Positions 10,290 to 20,800 of a stretch of DNA of 64,000 nt are shown in pieces. The stretch's first letter is position 1; the number at the start of each line of letters is the position of its first letter. This stretch comes from Prorocentrum cordatum (Eukaryota; Sar; Dinophyceae; Prorocentrales; Prorocentraceae): positions 1 to 64,000 of the forward strand of contig CAUYUJ010011558.1 in NCBI GenBank assembly GCA_963575745.1, given 5' to 3'. The notes beneath the pieces are model-generated. The model searched no databases. It was not told where the DNA came from and worked only from the letters and a program-made list of their open reading frames with translations. The position numbers and the translations under genes are program-made.

Positions 10290-11230
10290 TAATCAGTGTC
10301 TGCGCGAAACGTTCCTCTCAGCAGTCCAGCCTATCATCGCGCACGCGGGCTGCCCCGAGCCTCCTACAGAGCGTGCCACGCCTGGCCACTGGAGACTGGA
10401 GCGAAGACACGCGCGACGCGGCGGAAAGCGGTGTGTCGGGTTCTCTCCCGAACCGGCGGCAGGCACGTGGCCCTGCGCACAGGAGCAGTTCGCACCCCCT
10501 CCCTTGCTGAAGTCGGGATGGGCTGTCTTCCCTGACTTTCTTTTCGTTGCGGCGCACATCACATCACGGCTGAAGATTCTTGCTGACTCTTGAGCTTCAG
10601 GGGCCCTCGCCGGCCCCCGAGATCGTCAAACATTTCCTTAGAAGCGGGGAGGGCTTTTTACGGAACCGGCCGCCTTCTGAGAAGGCCGTCCCGCCTTCTA
10701 TGAAAGTCGCCGCTGCCGCGCCACCCCCTTGTGCGTGCCGCCGAGAAACCTCTGCATCCTTGCCTTCTCGGCCCATCCTTCGCCAATGTCGTCGGCCAGC
10801 ACCGAAGGATTCCAACGCGGCCAGCTTCAACCGGGCTTCCCAGGGTTCCTGCGTCCTCACGGCGTCCGGCGCTCCAGGAGGATGCACCGCAGAGGTGTGC
10901 GGCGAATGTGATCTCTGAGGACACCCGGGGTCCTGCGCGATCGCGACCGCCGCCGTGACCAGATCTCGACCGCCTCGGCGCGCTGACCGCGACGGCGTCC
11001 TTGAGGGGCGCACAGGGCGTCCTGCCCGACCTGCGGGCCCGCCCCCCCCCGCGTAGTTCTTGACGCTTCGCGTGCCCCCACCAGCCCATCCAGAAACGAC
11101 GCCCAGGCGAGTTGCCTTGATCGGGGACGCGGCGGAGCACACAGGAACAAAGAGCTGGAGAAACCGTCGTCCACCAAGAGGGGGAGGAAGGAGGAGGAAT
11201 CGGAGGAGGAGGAGGAAGAAGGAGAGGACG
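10290..11230. other. Unique GC-rich stretch, no recognised gene
   Basis: Long frames exist on both strands, but their translations are low-complexity (Pro, Arg, Ser) and match no family I know. A GGA-rich patch lies at about 11188-11226. This could hold unrecognised unique sequence but I cannot support a gene. Confidence 0.5.
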
Positions 11231-11237
11231 CCAGTTG

Positions 11238-11750
11238 CCTCTTGGAACGTCTTGGGTGCCTCGGGGAGGCTCTTGGGGCCTCTTGGGGGTCTCTTGGGGG
11301 CCTCTCGGAGGCCTCTTGGGCGCCTCTTGAGGCCTCCTGGGCGCCTCTTGGGGCCTTCTTGGGGCGCTCTTGGGGGCCTTGGGGGCGCTCTTGGGGCCAT
11401 CTAGGAGGAGATCGACTAACAAGATGGGAGCTGCGCCCTCTTGGGGCTCTTTTTGGGGGGTCCTGGGGTCCTCTTTTGGGGGTCTTGGGGCGCTATTGGG
11501 GCCCTCTTGGGGCTCTATTGGGGCTCCCCTGGGAGCTTCGGATAGCCTCCTGGCCCCATTTTGGCGGCCATCGATCATAGGAGGGGGGGGGTCCCCGATT
11601 TTCCTCTCCCCTACGAGTGCAATCCAAATACCCTCTTGGGGCGCACTTGGGGCCCTCTGGGGGCGATCTTGGGCGGTCTTGTTGGGGCCGGCTTGGGGGC
11701 CTCGTGGGCCCTTCTTGGAGTTTGGGCCATCGTGGGGCCATCTTGAGGCC
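11238..11750. repeat. CTTGGGG-rich tandem repeat family, locus 1
   Basis: Dozens of copies of words such as GGGGCCTCTTGGG, spaced mostly 12-18 bp apart with variants. The same family reappears at 40500-40680 and 57265-57580, so it is a dispersed satellite-like family and not a local expansion. Confidence 0.85.
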
Positions 11751-11751
11751 T

Positions 11752-11990
11752 CACAAGCGCATCGGAAGCGAAAAGGCGAGAAGGCACAACTCATTGGTTT
11801 TCCTTTGGTGTTTGAAGGGTTTTGGCTTCTCGGGGAGGTCCTGACGGGTCTCCAAAAGCACTTGGATCCGTCTTGTGGCCTTCTTGGGGCCTCTTGGATG
11901 CATGTTGTTAGCTATCTTGGGCCATGCAGGGCTATCTTGAGCGATCTTGGAGACATCTTGGGCCATCTTGGACGCTCCAACCCCTCGCGA
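11752..11990. repeat. Dispersed repeat block linked to the CTTGGGG family
   Basis: Contains CATCGGAAGCGAAAAGGCGA followed by a CATTGGTTTTCCTTTGG-type segment. A related block lies at 57585-57680 in the same position relative to its own CTTGGGG array (CATCGGAAACGAAAAGGCGA, then ACATTGGTTTCCCTTGG). The pair defines a longer composite repeat unit that moved or was copied as a whole. Confidence 0.8.
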
Positions 11991-12167
11991 ACCCTCCTGT
12001 CCAGGTCCAGGTTAGGGGATAGGGGAAGGGGTCAAAACGCCATCCCCGCCCGCAAGCCGTCTCGCTCACTCCCACCCGCCCTCCCATCACATACGTAGCA
12101 CCCGAGCCTGGCCCGAGCCGCAGCATATGCAGCAGTCGTCTTTGGGTGGGCAGCTACTGGGGGCGAA

Positions 12168-12466
12168 TCCGCCGCCGCCGCCGCCGCCGCCTCCGCCGCC
12201 GCCGCCGCCCGCCGCCGCCGCCGCCGCCGCCGTCGCCGCTGTCCGCCGCCGCCGCCGCCACCGCGTCGCCCGCCGCCGCCGCCGCCGCCCGCCCCCGCTG
12301 CCGAATCGCCGCCGCCGCAGCCGCTGCCGCCACCGCTGCCGACGCCGCCGCCGCCACAGCCGCCGCCGCCGCCCGCGCCGCACGCGCCGCCATCGCCGCC
12401 ACCACCGCCGCAGCCGCCGCAGCCGTTGCCCCCGCCGCAGCCGCCGCCGCCGCCAAGCGTACGCTG
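12168..12466. repeat. (GCC)n core 1
   Basis: Impure GCC/CCG trinucleotide tract that stays open in all frames as poly-Pro, poly-Ala or poly-Arg. It is a microsatellite inside a tandem unit. Confidence 0.9.
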
Positions 12467-12787
12467 TATGGCTTTTGACAGGGATGGTGTGGGGATGCCG
12501 CATCGGGTTCGTTGCGGATGCTCCGAATTTGGAGGGGAAGAGTGTTTTGTCTCGTTTGTTACAAGGGATGGTGTGGGGGGCCCTCATTGATTCGGGTTGG
12601 CTCCCAGTCGCCTGGGGCAGGGGTGTTTATTAATAGGGAGCAGTGCTCAAGCGTCTCCCTCCCCGACCGCAAGCCGTCTCGCCCACTCCCCACCCGCCCT
12701 CCCAACACATACGTAACACCCGAGCCTGGCCCGAGCCGCAGCATATGCACCAATCGTATTTGAATGGGCAGCTACTGGGGGCGCATC

Positions 12788-12934
12788 CGCCTCCGCCGCC
12801 GCCGCCACCGCCGCCGCCCGCCGCCGCCGCTGCCGCGCCGCCGCCGCCGCCGCCGCTGTCCGCCGCCGCCCGCCGCCGCCGCCGCCCCCGCTGCCGAATC
12901 GCCGCCGCCGCAGCCGCTACCGCCGCAGTCGCTG

Positions 12935-12965
<31 letters not shown>

Positions 12966-13034
12966 CCCCGCCGCCGCCACCGCCGCAGAAGCCGCAGCCG
13001 CTGCCCCCGCCGCAGCCGCCGCCGCCGCCGCCAA
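12788..13034. repeat. (GCC)n core 2
   Basis: Second GCC/CCG tract, at the same place in the next 620-bp unit as core 1. Confidence 0.9.
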
Positions 13035-14289
13035 GTGTACTCTGTATATTTTTTGGGGGACAGGGATGGTGGGAGGTGACCGCATCGGGTTCGCTGCGCA
13101 TGCTCCGACTTTGGAAACAGAGTGTTTTTTTCGAGGGATGGTGGGGGCAGGGTGTGTGTTTGTATGGTGTTTTACAATGGATGGTGGGGGGAGGGGCGCA
13201 TGGACCTGGGTTGGTTCCCAATCGCATGGGGGAGGGGGTGTACACTAATAGGGAACAGTGATCAATACATCCCCATACATAGCAAACCGCCTCCCTCACT
13301 CACACCCGCCTTACCAGCACATAAGCAACACCCGAGCCTCAGCATGCTCAGCGATCGTCTTTGGATGGGCAGCTATTGGGAAACAGTGCCGGCCGAATGT
13401 GCGCGACGCTGGGGCGAGGTGCCCCACGCGTGCCAGGCGCGCTACCCGCGCCAGGCACCCCTGGGGCCCGAGCGTGCCTGGTACGCCAGGTGCGCCAAAT
13501 GCGCCACGTGCTCCACGTGAGCCAGGCGTGCTGCATACTCCAGCCGTGCCAGGTGCGCCACGTTCGGGGCACGCGCAGGGTGTCTCAGGTGCGCTTGCGC
13601 ACGTGGCACCACACATCGGGCAACATGTCGGCCCCCACCACCCTTGTCGAACAGCAGTGCCCATAATTGTGTCTGGTGGGCCTGCGCACAGCAGGCCATA
13701 CGCCACCACCCCCGCCGCCCCCTGCCAAAACCACTTGACAGTGATCGCGGGGTGGTCGCGCATGTCCAGATTTAGCCGCGAGGTGGATTTTGCATTTTCT
13801 TTGTTCGGGATGGTCGCCTTGCCTGCAGCAGGCGATCTGCTGACACCCCCACCGCCCCTGTCAAAAACAATTCAGCATGCCCGCGGGTTTCACGAACATG
13901 ATCCAAAAACTTTGTCCCACATTGTACTTGGTGTATTAATTGTTGGACAGGGATGGTGGCGGGGCGCATCGGGTTGGCCGCGCATGCTCCAAATGTGAGG
14001 CAGAGTGCGTTTTGTTTGGTGTTTTGACAAGGGTGGTGGTGGTGGGGGGGGGGGCGGGTGGGCTGGGCGCGACCTTTTGTTTGTATGATTCAAAAAATGT
14101 TGTTTGATGGAGTTCCTTTTTGATTTTTTGTGCATCTCCATCATCGGCTGACACGTCGAGTGCGTTAGTATTGCAGGAGGGGGGAGGGGCATGGACAACT
14201 CCCGAATGGCTTCTCGTTGTGTTCGCGTTGCGTTTGGATTGTATTCGTATAGGTGAAGGGAGAATGGGAGAGGGAGACATTCCTATTGT

Positions 14290-15535
14290 TTCCCGATTGC
14301 GTTCCTATTGGATGCCCGCATGGAAAAGAGGAAGGGAGGGGCGGAGGAACCCCGATTGCATTCTTATCGCGTTCCTATTGAAAGAGAAGGGGGGGTGGAG
14401 TGAGGTGGTCATCTTGTTTCTTTTTGCAAGCCTGTTGCAATTGCATTGCAAGGGGGAGGAAGGATGAGGAGGCTCCAGGGAGGGCGGAGGAGGGGGGGGG
14501 CAGCGGAAACTCTTCAGCAAAACAGGACAAATAGAAAACATGGACAACAGCTTGGATTCTCTAACTGGCAAATAGGAAGAACGAACACAAGATCGACAAC
14601 CACAGTGTTTGTGGCTTTTTCTTATGCTCCCTTGTGAAATCATGTTTTTTTGCCGTTTTCCTGTTTTTTCCAACTTTCCCTGTAAGCTTCCGCGCCCCCC
14701 TTCCCTCTAATGAAAACGCAATATGGGTGCAATATGAAAGCAATCGGACTTCCTTACCGCCCTCCTCCCTTCCTTACCTACTGAAATCAATCCCGATTGC
14801 ATTCCTATCGCGTTCCTATTGAAAGAGGAAGGGGATGGAGTGAGGCGGTCATCTGGTTTCTTGTTGGGTTCCTATTGTGATTCCAGTGGAGGTGGAAGGA
14901 AGGATGAGGAGGGAAGGCAGAGGAGGGGGGAGGGGCAGCGGAAGCTTATCAGGAAAGCCGTAAAACAACAGCAAACACATAAAACAGCGTATGTGTTCTC
15001 ATTGACAACTGGGAACGGAACAATTGAAAAAGGACGGCAGTCACAGGGTTCGTCGCTTTTTCCGTTTTTTCTATGTGACATGTTTTCCAGTTTTTCCAAT
15101 TTTCTGGGTAAGTTTCCGCGCCCCCCCTCCTCCACACTCACTCCTCCTCCTATCTCCCTCGCCTTTCTCATGCAACCGCAATAGGATTGCAATACGAAGC
15201 ACATCGGATCTCCTCACCGCCCTCTCCCCTTCCTTCTCTACCGGTAGGGGTCCCGATTGCATTCCTATCGCATCCTATTGGAAGAGGACGGGGATGGAGA
15301 GAGGTGGTCAACTTGTTTCTTATTGCAAGCCTATTGTACTTTCATCGGAGGAGGAAGGAAGGATGAGGAGGGAGGTCGGAGGAGGGGGGAGGGGAAGCGG
15401 AAGTTTTTTCATGAAGATAGGGGAACAACACAGGAAACATAAAACATGGCCCTGCGTGCTGGATAATGTGTTCTTGAGTGTCTCCGTTCCGCTGCCGTTT
15501 TTGGGCCGAACCCCAGAACTTTCAGACGGCTGTGT
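14290..15535. repeat. 440-460 bp satellite array, left arm
   Basis: Unit starts marked by CCCGATTGCATTCCTATCGC lie at 14351, 14792 and 15252 (spacing 441 and 460), with a partial start at 14292. Each unit continues with GGAAGGATGAGGAGG, a G-rich box, GCGGAAGC, a TTTTTCC-rich middle with TTCCGCGCCCCCC, and a CTCACCGCCCTC-type end. The last unit stops at 15533, at the edge of the DIRS-like element. Related sequence resumes at 39320-39990 on the other side of that element. Confidence 0.85.
15449..15533 (+). repeat. 85-bp direct repeat, left copy
   Basis: Starts GCCCTGCGTGCTGG and ends TTTCAGACGGCTGT. An 85-bp copy with a single mismatch lies at 39441-39525, close to the right side of the DIRS-like element. 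It may be a piece of the satellite present in both arms, or a boundary repeat of the element. Confidence 0.85.
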
Positions 15536-15560
15536 AATGTTCGGCCCGCTCGCCCAAGTC

Positions 15561-16043
15561 ACCTCCGCTTCATTTGCAGGGAGCTGGCTGGGCGGTGTGG
15601 TTCGACCGAGCTTGTGCGAGTGCAGCCGCGCCTGTCAGGTCAACTCGGACGAGGGGGCCTTGAAGCTGCTCGAGAGGCAGCTGGACCGCTGCGGCCCAGA
15701 GCACCTGTGCCCGAAGTGCCCGAGCTGCCCATCGTGGCCAGCGCCGACTCCTTGCCCGCCGCACTGGCCGACAGGGCTGGGCGGCTTCGTCGCGGGGGTG
15801 GCCTCGACCGTGGTGTTCGGTCTCTGCGTCAGGCGCTGCGGTTTCACGGCGGGCGCGGCGACCCGGGCGGCGCGGGCCCCCTCGCAAGGCTCGGCGCTCG
15901 AGCTTGGGGACGCGCCCCACGCCCTGCCAGCCGCAGGCGCGGCCCCGCAGGCCCCGGCCCCGCCGTCGCCCGGAGCCGCCCTCGCGCCGGGCGGGCTCCG
16001 CGGGCGCGCGGCGCGCGGCGCGGGCGTGCTGACGTTGGGCTGA
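15561..16043 (+). CDS. Cys-rich, membrane-anchored leader of the DIRS-like element
   Basis: The frame reads SWLGGVVRPSLCECSRACQV, a coiled-coil-like stretch, then a cysteine cluster CPKCPSCPSWPAPTPCPP. This is followed by a hydrophobic segment of about 17 residues (GGFVAGVASTVVFGLC) likely to span a membrane, and an Ala/Pro-rich tail ending at the TGA at 16041. It lies just upstream of the gag-like ORF in a different frame. No start codon is secure. Its role is unknown; the position and Cys/TM layout resemble leaders of other dinoflagellate DIRS-like elements as I remember them, which is recognition rather than proof. Confidence 0.5.
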   Translation, partial: TSASFAGSWLGGVVRPSLCECSRACQVNSDEGALKLLERQLDRCGPEHLCPKCPSCPSWPAPTPCPPHWPTGLGGFVAGVASTVVFGLCVRRCGFTAGAATRAARAPSQGSALELGDAPHALPAAGAAPQAPAPPSPGAALAPGGLRGRAARGAGVLTLG

Positions 16044-16059
16044 GGCGCTCGCCCGGTAG

Positions 16060-17152
16060 GGCAGCGCCACTGCGACGCTCCCGCCTGGCGCGTTCGCCTT
16101 CGTGCAGTATGACGATCCAGCCGACAATGGACTCTGGCACGAACGCTTGATCATGGGCTGGATCGCCGGGGCAGGGTACGTTGTGATGACGCCGGACGGG
16201 GGCGTCATAGAGCAGTTCGACTCCGCCAACCGCGACCTCTCGGGAGTGCGGTTCTCGCCAGCGACAGGAGGCCTCCCTGCCGGGCTTGCAGGCGCGAGGC
16301 TCTACAGGTTCGCGGCCCAGCCCGTCGGCGCCGACCTGGCAGCCCTGCTTGCCGAGGGAGCCTCTCGCGCTCGCGTGGGGCGCCAGGCGAGGGGCCTGGC
16401 TCAGCCGCCTGGCGCGGGCGCGGCGGGCGGCCCTGGGGGCGTCGCCCCAGTCGTGGTCCCTGTGCCCCTGCCGGTGGCGCCGCCACCGACCGCGCCAGGG
16501 GCCCCGTCGCCGCCGCCGCCCGGCCCGAGGCTGGCGCCAGCGGGCGGGTGCTGGGTCTTTGATGTACCTGGGGCCATGCACGCAGTCGGGCAGGAGTTCA
16601 TGTATCCCGCTGGGGCGCTGGACTTTGGGGGCCGGGTTTTCGTGACCGTCGGGAGTGACATCACAACTGGCTCCTTCGTCGCCGCCGACACGGACTTGGA
16701 CGTGTGGGCTGCGGAGCGCCAGCTCTTCCTGATGGGGGGGGAGCCCCGCCTCCTGCCGCGCCGCCAGCCTGCTGAGCCTGTCCCCTTCACCGCGGACGCC
16801 CTGCTGCTGCGCAAGGATGCTCGCACCGAGATCCGCCTGATGGGGCCGCCCAGCATGGGCGACGCGGTGTCGGCGCTGCAGGCGCGGAGCCCTGGCGGCT
16901 TCATGGCCTCGCACGAGCGCTGGCTGGTGGAGGGCCGCGTGCCTGCGTCCAGTCGTTCGGCTCACGAGCGCAGAGTGGTCTCGAAGGCGCTGGAGCTGGC
17001 GCACGCTGTGGACGGGGTCAATTTGGCGAATCTGACCAGTATGGAGTACCTCAACCGGCGGCGCCAGCTCTTTGAGGAGGCGCACAAGTCCGATCCAGAT
17101 AAGCCGAACTTCAAGGGGGCCCACTACTTCCTGGGAGAGGATAACACAGGGT
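16060..17152 (+). CDS. DIRS-like ORF1 (Gag-like), 5' part, interrupted
   Basis: Gag-like protein, open from 16060 in the frame of FAFVQYDDPADNGLWHE. It contains a GWIAGAGYVVMTPDGG segment, a Pro-rich linker at about 16430-16530, a domain starting GGCWVFDVPGAMHAVG, then DLDVWAAERQLFLMGG. The C-terminal region has HERRVVSKALELAHAVDGVN and MEYLNRRRQLFEEAHKS, typical of the family. The frame runs into the 5' LTR of the 18-kb element and meets a stop at 17170-17172 inside it. The gene resumes at 35133 in the same frame once the insertion and one AGGGT are removed. No ATG is obvious near the start, so a non-ATG start, splicing or a frame break upstream is possible. Confidence 0.7.
17148..17152 (+). 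repeat. Target-site duplication, left (AGGGT)
   Basis: AGGGT immediately before the 5' LTR, identical to 35133-35137 after the 3' LTR. Five bases is the usual length for copia-type integration. Confidence 0.95.
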
Positions 17153-17348
17153 TGTGTATGGAACCCGTGTAATACCCTCATATATACTCCTTATCCTTAC
17201 CTCTCCCGCACCTGGCCGTTTGGGCTCAGGTACTGAGTTGGAGCGATCGTACCTTGATCGCTTGGGAGGGAAAGATATCCATCTATCCCTCCATCTCTCT
17301 ACCAACGGATCAGGGGTTCTGTACTCTTGTACTTCAACCCCATACACA
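17153..17348 (+). repeat. 5' LTR (196 bp) of the 18-kb element
   Basis: TGTGTATGGAACCC at the start, CCCCATACACA at the end. It differs from the 3' LTR at 17226 (T against C) and 17251 (A against G). It should hold promoter and RNA-processing signals; no TATA box of standard form is visible, though CATATATACTCC lies at about 17179. Confidence 0.95.
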
Positions 17349-17360
17349 GGTTATCAGCCC
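17349..17360 (+). promoter_or_regulatory. Candidate primer-binding site
   Basis: GGTTATCAGCCC begins directly after the LTR. It does not start with TGG, as expected for priming from a tRNA 3' CCA end. Its reverse complement GGGCTGATAACC looks like a tRNA anticodon stem-loop (loop CTGATAA), which would mean half-tRNA priming as in Drosophila copia. This is inference only. Confidence 0.4.
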
Positions 17361-17412
17361 TTTAACGCTCACCTTCACCGACTCGCCCGCGGTGACCTTG
17401 CATGCGAGCCCA

Positions 17413-17577
17413 ATGGAGCCGCTTCGGCGCATGCGCCGTAAGGGTTCCATTGGGGCTTCGCGTCCAAGCTCTCCCACGGTGCGACGGCTCGGTGACGAGT
17501 TGGAGAGCATTATGCGGACTGTGTTGGTGTCCCCGATACCCCCCCCCCCAGCTCCCGAGGACCCGAGGCGCGTCTAG
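17413..17577 (+). CDS. Possible true start of Gag, joined by a C11 tract
   Basis: The long gag frame has no ATG near its start and is open from 17496. In the neighbouring frame an ATG at 17413 opens MEPLRRMRRKGSIGASRPSS and runs through LGDELESIMRTVLVSPIPPP to a stop at 17575. The two frames overlap at an 11-C run (17539-17549). A -1 slip there, or one C lost in the assembly, would fuse them and give Gag a normal ATG start. Alternatively the gag frame starts at a non-ATG codon. Confidence 0.45.
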   Translation: MEPLRRMRRKGSIGASRPSSPTVRRLGDELESIMRTVLVSPIPPPPAPEDPRRV

Positions 17578-17804
17578 CTGCTGAACTTCGCCGCAGCGCC
17601 GCCCGCGGGGGGACAGGAGAAGGAGTAGGAACAGGAAGGAAGGAGTTTCACACGCCGACCTTTGATCCTCCCTCCCCTTCCCCGTCGGGAGCAATCCCAA
17701 CCGCGTCAGGCGAAAGCCTTACCGGTGTCGATACTCCATGGCGCTTCCGCGCTAACCGCCGATGGACCTCAGGTGCTGGAACCCCCAGCCCTGCGACCGT
17801 CCCT

Positions 17805-20800
17805 GTGGCGGAGCACGTAGCTACCTTCGAGGAGCTCAGTAGACCAGTGTCGGCACAGCCACAGACGCGGTACCCCAAGGTATCATCGGATGAGACATCA
17901 CACACACATGGTCCGAGTCGCAGCTCGTCCGCGCGCAACCGCCGTGGAGCCCCAGGCCCATACGGCGAGCGCAGGTCGAGCCCGCGTACTGCCTCTCAGA
18001 GGCCATGCACTCCCCGCGACAGGGGACACAGGGAAGCTGACGCTCCCCACCTCTCCATCTCAGACGACCAGCTGGCGGAGACGTCCGCCGCAGGTGACAT
18101 AGCTGAGCTCAGAGACCAGGTTGAAACCTTCGTGTCCAGCCAATACTCTGGACTACTACAGAGCGTTCAGACGAACGCCACTGATACTGCAGCCATACGT
18201 CGCGATCTTGACGGCGCCTTAGGGATCATCGATTCCAGGATCGCCGAAGATAGACGCATCATAGGAGAACTGCAGTACCAGGTTGATCGTGAGGTGTCAC
18301 ACTCAGGTGAACGAACGGCGATGGTCGAGAACCTGCGCAACTATCTCGCGCAGATGGAGCAACAACTTGTGATCGTACGCGACACAGGCATTTCTGCGGT
18401 CAGGATTTTACACGATGAGATCCACGACCAGCTCCGTAACCGACCAACCCCAACCGAGGCCACAGACCTCGGCGACGTTCAGTCTCAGATCAATGATCTT
18501 CGATCTTACCTAGACCACACTACGGCGACGCTTCGTACCGAAGCACACACAAACTCGTCGAACCTGATCGACATGTTGCAGCGTACTGAGAGAGTCATCA
18601 CTCAAAGGCTTGATGCGACCAACGCTGTCGTGCAGCCACTCGCTAACCGGATCTCTGACATAGAGCAGCGTTTCCCTGGTGTACAGGACGCCCTGGCAGA
18701 GTTGCGTGTCGGACGAGCCCAGACTGATCAGCTGGATTCTCCTCCCACGGTTTACGATTTCGCCCGCCTCACTGACAGGTTGCAGGAGGTTGAGAAGGCG
18801 GCGGACCACGCGCAGTTAGAGCTCTCCCAGGTTATTCATGAAAGAGATACTGAGAAGGTACGTGTTGAGAGTTATCTCGCACGACTGGAAAGCGAGGTGG
18901 AGGCACAAAGCGCCCGTCTCCGAGCATGCGAGCAACGACTTGATCGGTATTCCCAACGGTCTCGGGATACTGATGAGTACACACGCCAAAAGGTGGGTCA
19001 AATACAAGAAGACATGACGAGCTGGACGAATCAGCTGATCGACCACACTAACGACACCAACATTCACCTTCGACCTGCAGCCGACCCGCACAGGCCGACG
19101 GCAGCGTCCGCCGAAGCACCACAAGCTTCAGCAGGACAACAACGACGTAAATCTCCAGGAGCAGCCTCCGCGGCAGTTTCTGCACAGACACGACATGTGT
19201 CTCCTGTGCGCACAGAACCAACCATCGACGGTGCACCGATACCCTCGCAACCAGTGTCTGCGGTGTCGGTACATACAACGACGCCTATCAAGGAGTCAGA
19301 CACCGTTCGAGTACCTGTCTTGCCTAAGATCACGCAGCTGCTGGAATGGCAGCAAAGAGTGCGAAAGAACTTCGGGGCCGCCTCAGGGCGACCATCCAAA
19401 GCATACGCCTTCCTATGCGTGGCAGAACAGCCCGAATGTACATTCGAGGATTTACAAGACAGTGGAGACTTTGAGAGCATCGATTGCAAACTCGCAACCG
19501 CTCTGAGCGACATCTTATCCTCAGACTTACGCTACCAAATCAGGCTCATCGAGACCAGAGAGCACAAAGCAGGACGCATGCTCAAAGGACGCCAGATATA
19601 CTGGCATATCCTACAGTCCTACAAAGTGACAGACGTCGACGACGACCTGCACGATTTCGAGCGCCTTAAAGAACTGAGGATGAGAGACGAAGATTTGCAA
19701 CGTTTCATTACCGATTGGGACGCCTTACTCTTGGAATGCCGAGAAGTACCCGATCCAAAGATATTGGAATCGCTATTCCGCACACAGATTCGTAGACATG
19801 CATGGATGAAACAAGACATGTACGAGTACCAGCGCATGAAGATGAGCGACCCGAATCGTACCTACGGTTGGCTTCGACAGCGTGTCCTGGACATACTGGA
19901 GATTAAACAATTGGAGAAGAATCAAAACAAGCTACGGTACGAACACGAGACACGATCTCAGGTCAACGTGTGCGTTGCATGGAAGAAAGGCAATTGTCGC
20001 AATGGTGAACGGTGCAAGGCTTTACATACATATTCCAGGGATTGGAAGAACAACAAATCTTCCAGAACATCAACGGCTGGTGGCAACCCCCGCCGTAGCA
20101 TGTCCTTTCCTGCGAATCACAAGAAGCCAGCATCAAGGCCGTTCTGCTTCGATTTTGCCAAGCGCAACACATGTACCAGAGGTGATAAGTGTAACTACCC
20201 GCACGTCGCACAGTGCAAGGATTTCGCACAGAACAAGTGCACAAAAGGCGACAAATGCAAATACGCTCATCTCGCACCTGGTGCAAAGACTCCTGAACGA
20301 AGCCCGAGTCGACCGCGGACTTCCAGCCAGGACAGCCGTGGCCGATCGCCATCCCGCGGATCAGGAAGCCAACGGTCTTCACAACGCGGGGGGTTTCGCT
20401 GCGCTAGCGATTCACGACAGGGACGTGACAACCGACGCCAATACGACCGATCCCGTTCGACATCCAGGAGGTCCCAAGACTCTCGCAGCCAATCGAGAAG
20501 TCGTTACGACAGATCTTCGAGATCTACCTCCCGAGGACGAGACAATCGTGGCGGCGGACGCGGCAGTCCACGCGGCCGTGATAGATCATATGGCAGTGAC
20601 AAAGGACGTGGCAAGCGGTATCCGAGCCGCGGATCGTCCCGTGGTTCACCCAACACTAGAGCACGTTCTCCTGCCAACTTTAGACATTCACGCCGTTCAG
20701 ACCGCAGCTACGTCATCCGTGACAAGACCCTCATGGCCAACACCAAGGCCACAACGACATCTACCAAGATACGTCGTCGGATACGCTTCGACGTACGCAA

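Larger units (their letters stand above)
12035..14040. repeat. Tandem array of about 620-bp units with GCC cores
   Basis: Three units start near 12040, 12660 and 13280, each with CGCAAGCCGTCTCGC-like or ACCGCCTCCCTCACTC-like sequence and a GTGGGCAGCTACTGGGG or GATGGGCAGCTATTGGG box. Units 1 and 2 then hold a GCC trinucleotide core and end with GGTTGGCTCCCAGTCGC-type sequence and AATAGGGAGCAGTG. Unit 3 has lost the GCC core; its middle (13380-13760) is different, partly repetitive sequence with GCGCCAGGC-type words. A tail fragment of the unit recurs at 40075-40140. Confidence 0.8.

Noticed and set aside
10658-11794. 378-codon minus-strand frame rich in Pro, Arg and Ala
   Set aside because: Mostly the CTTGGGG repeat read backwards; no family motif, and the other strand is open too.
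12127-13261. Poly-Pro/Ala/Arg frames
   Set aside because: They are GCC trinucleotide cores of a tandem repeat, open in every frame.
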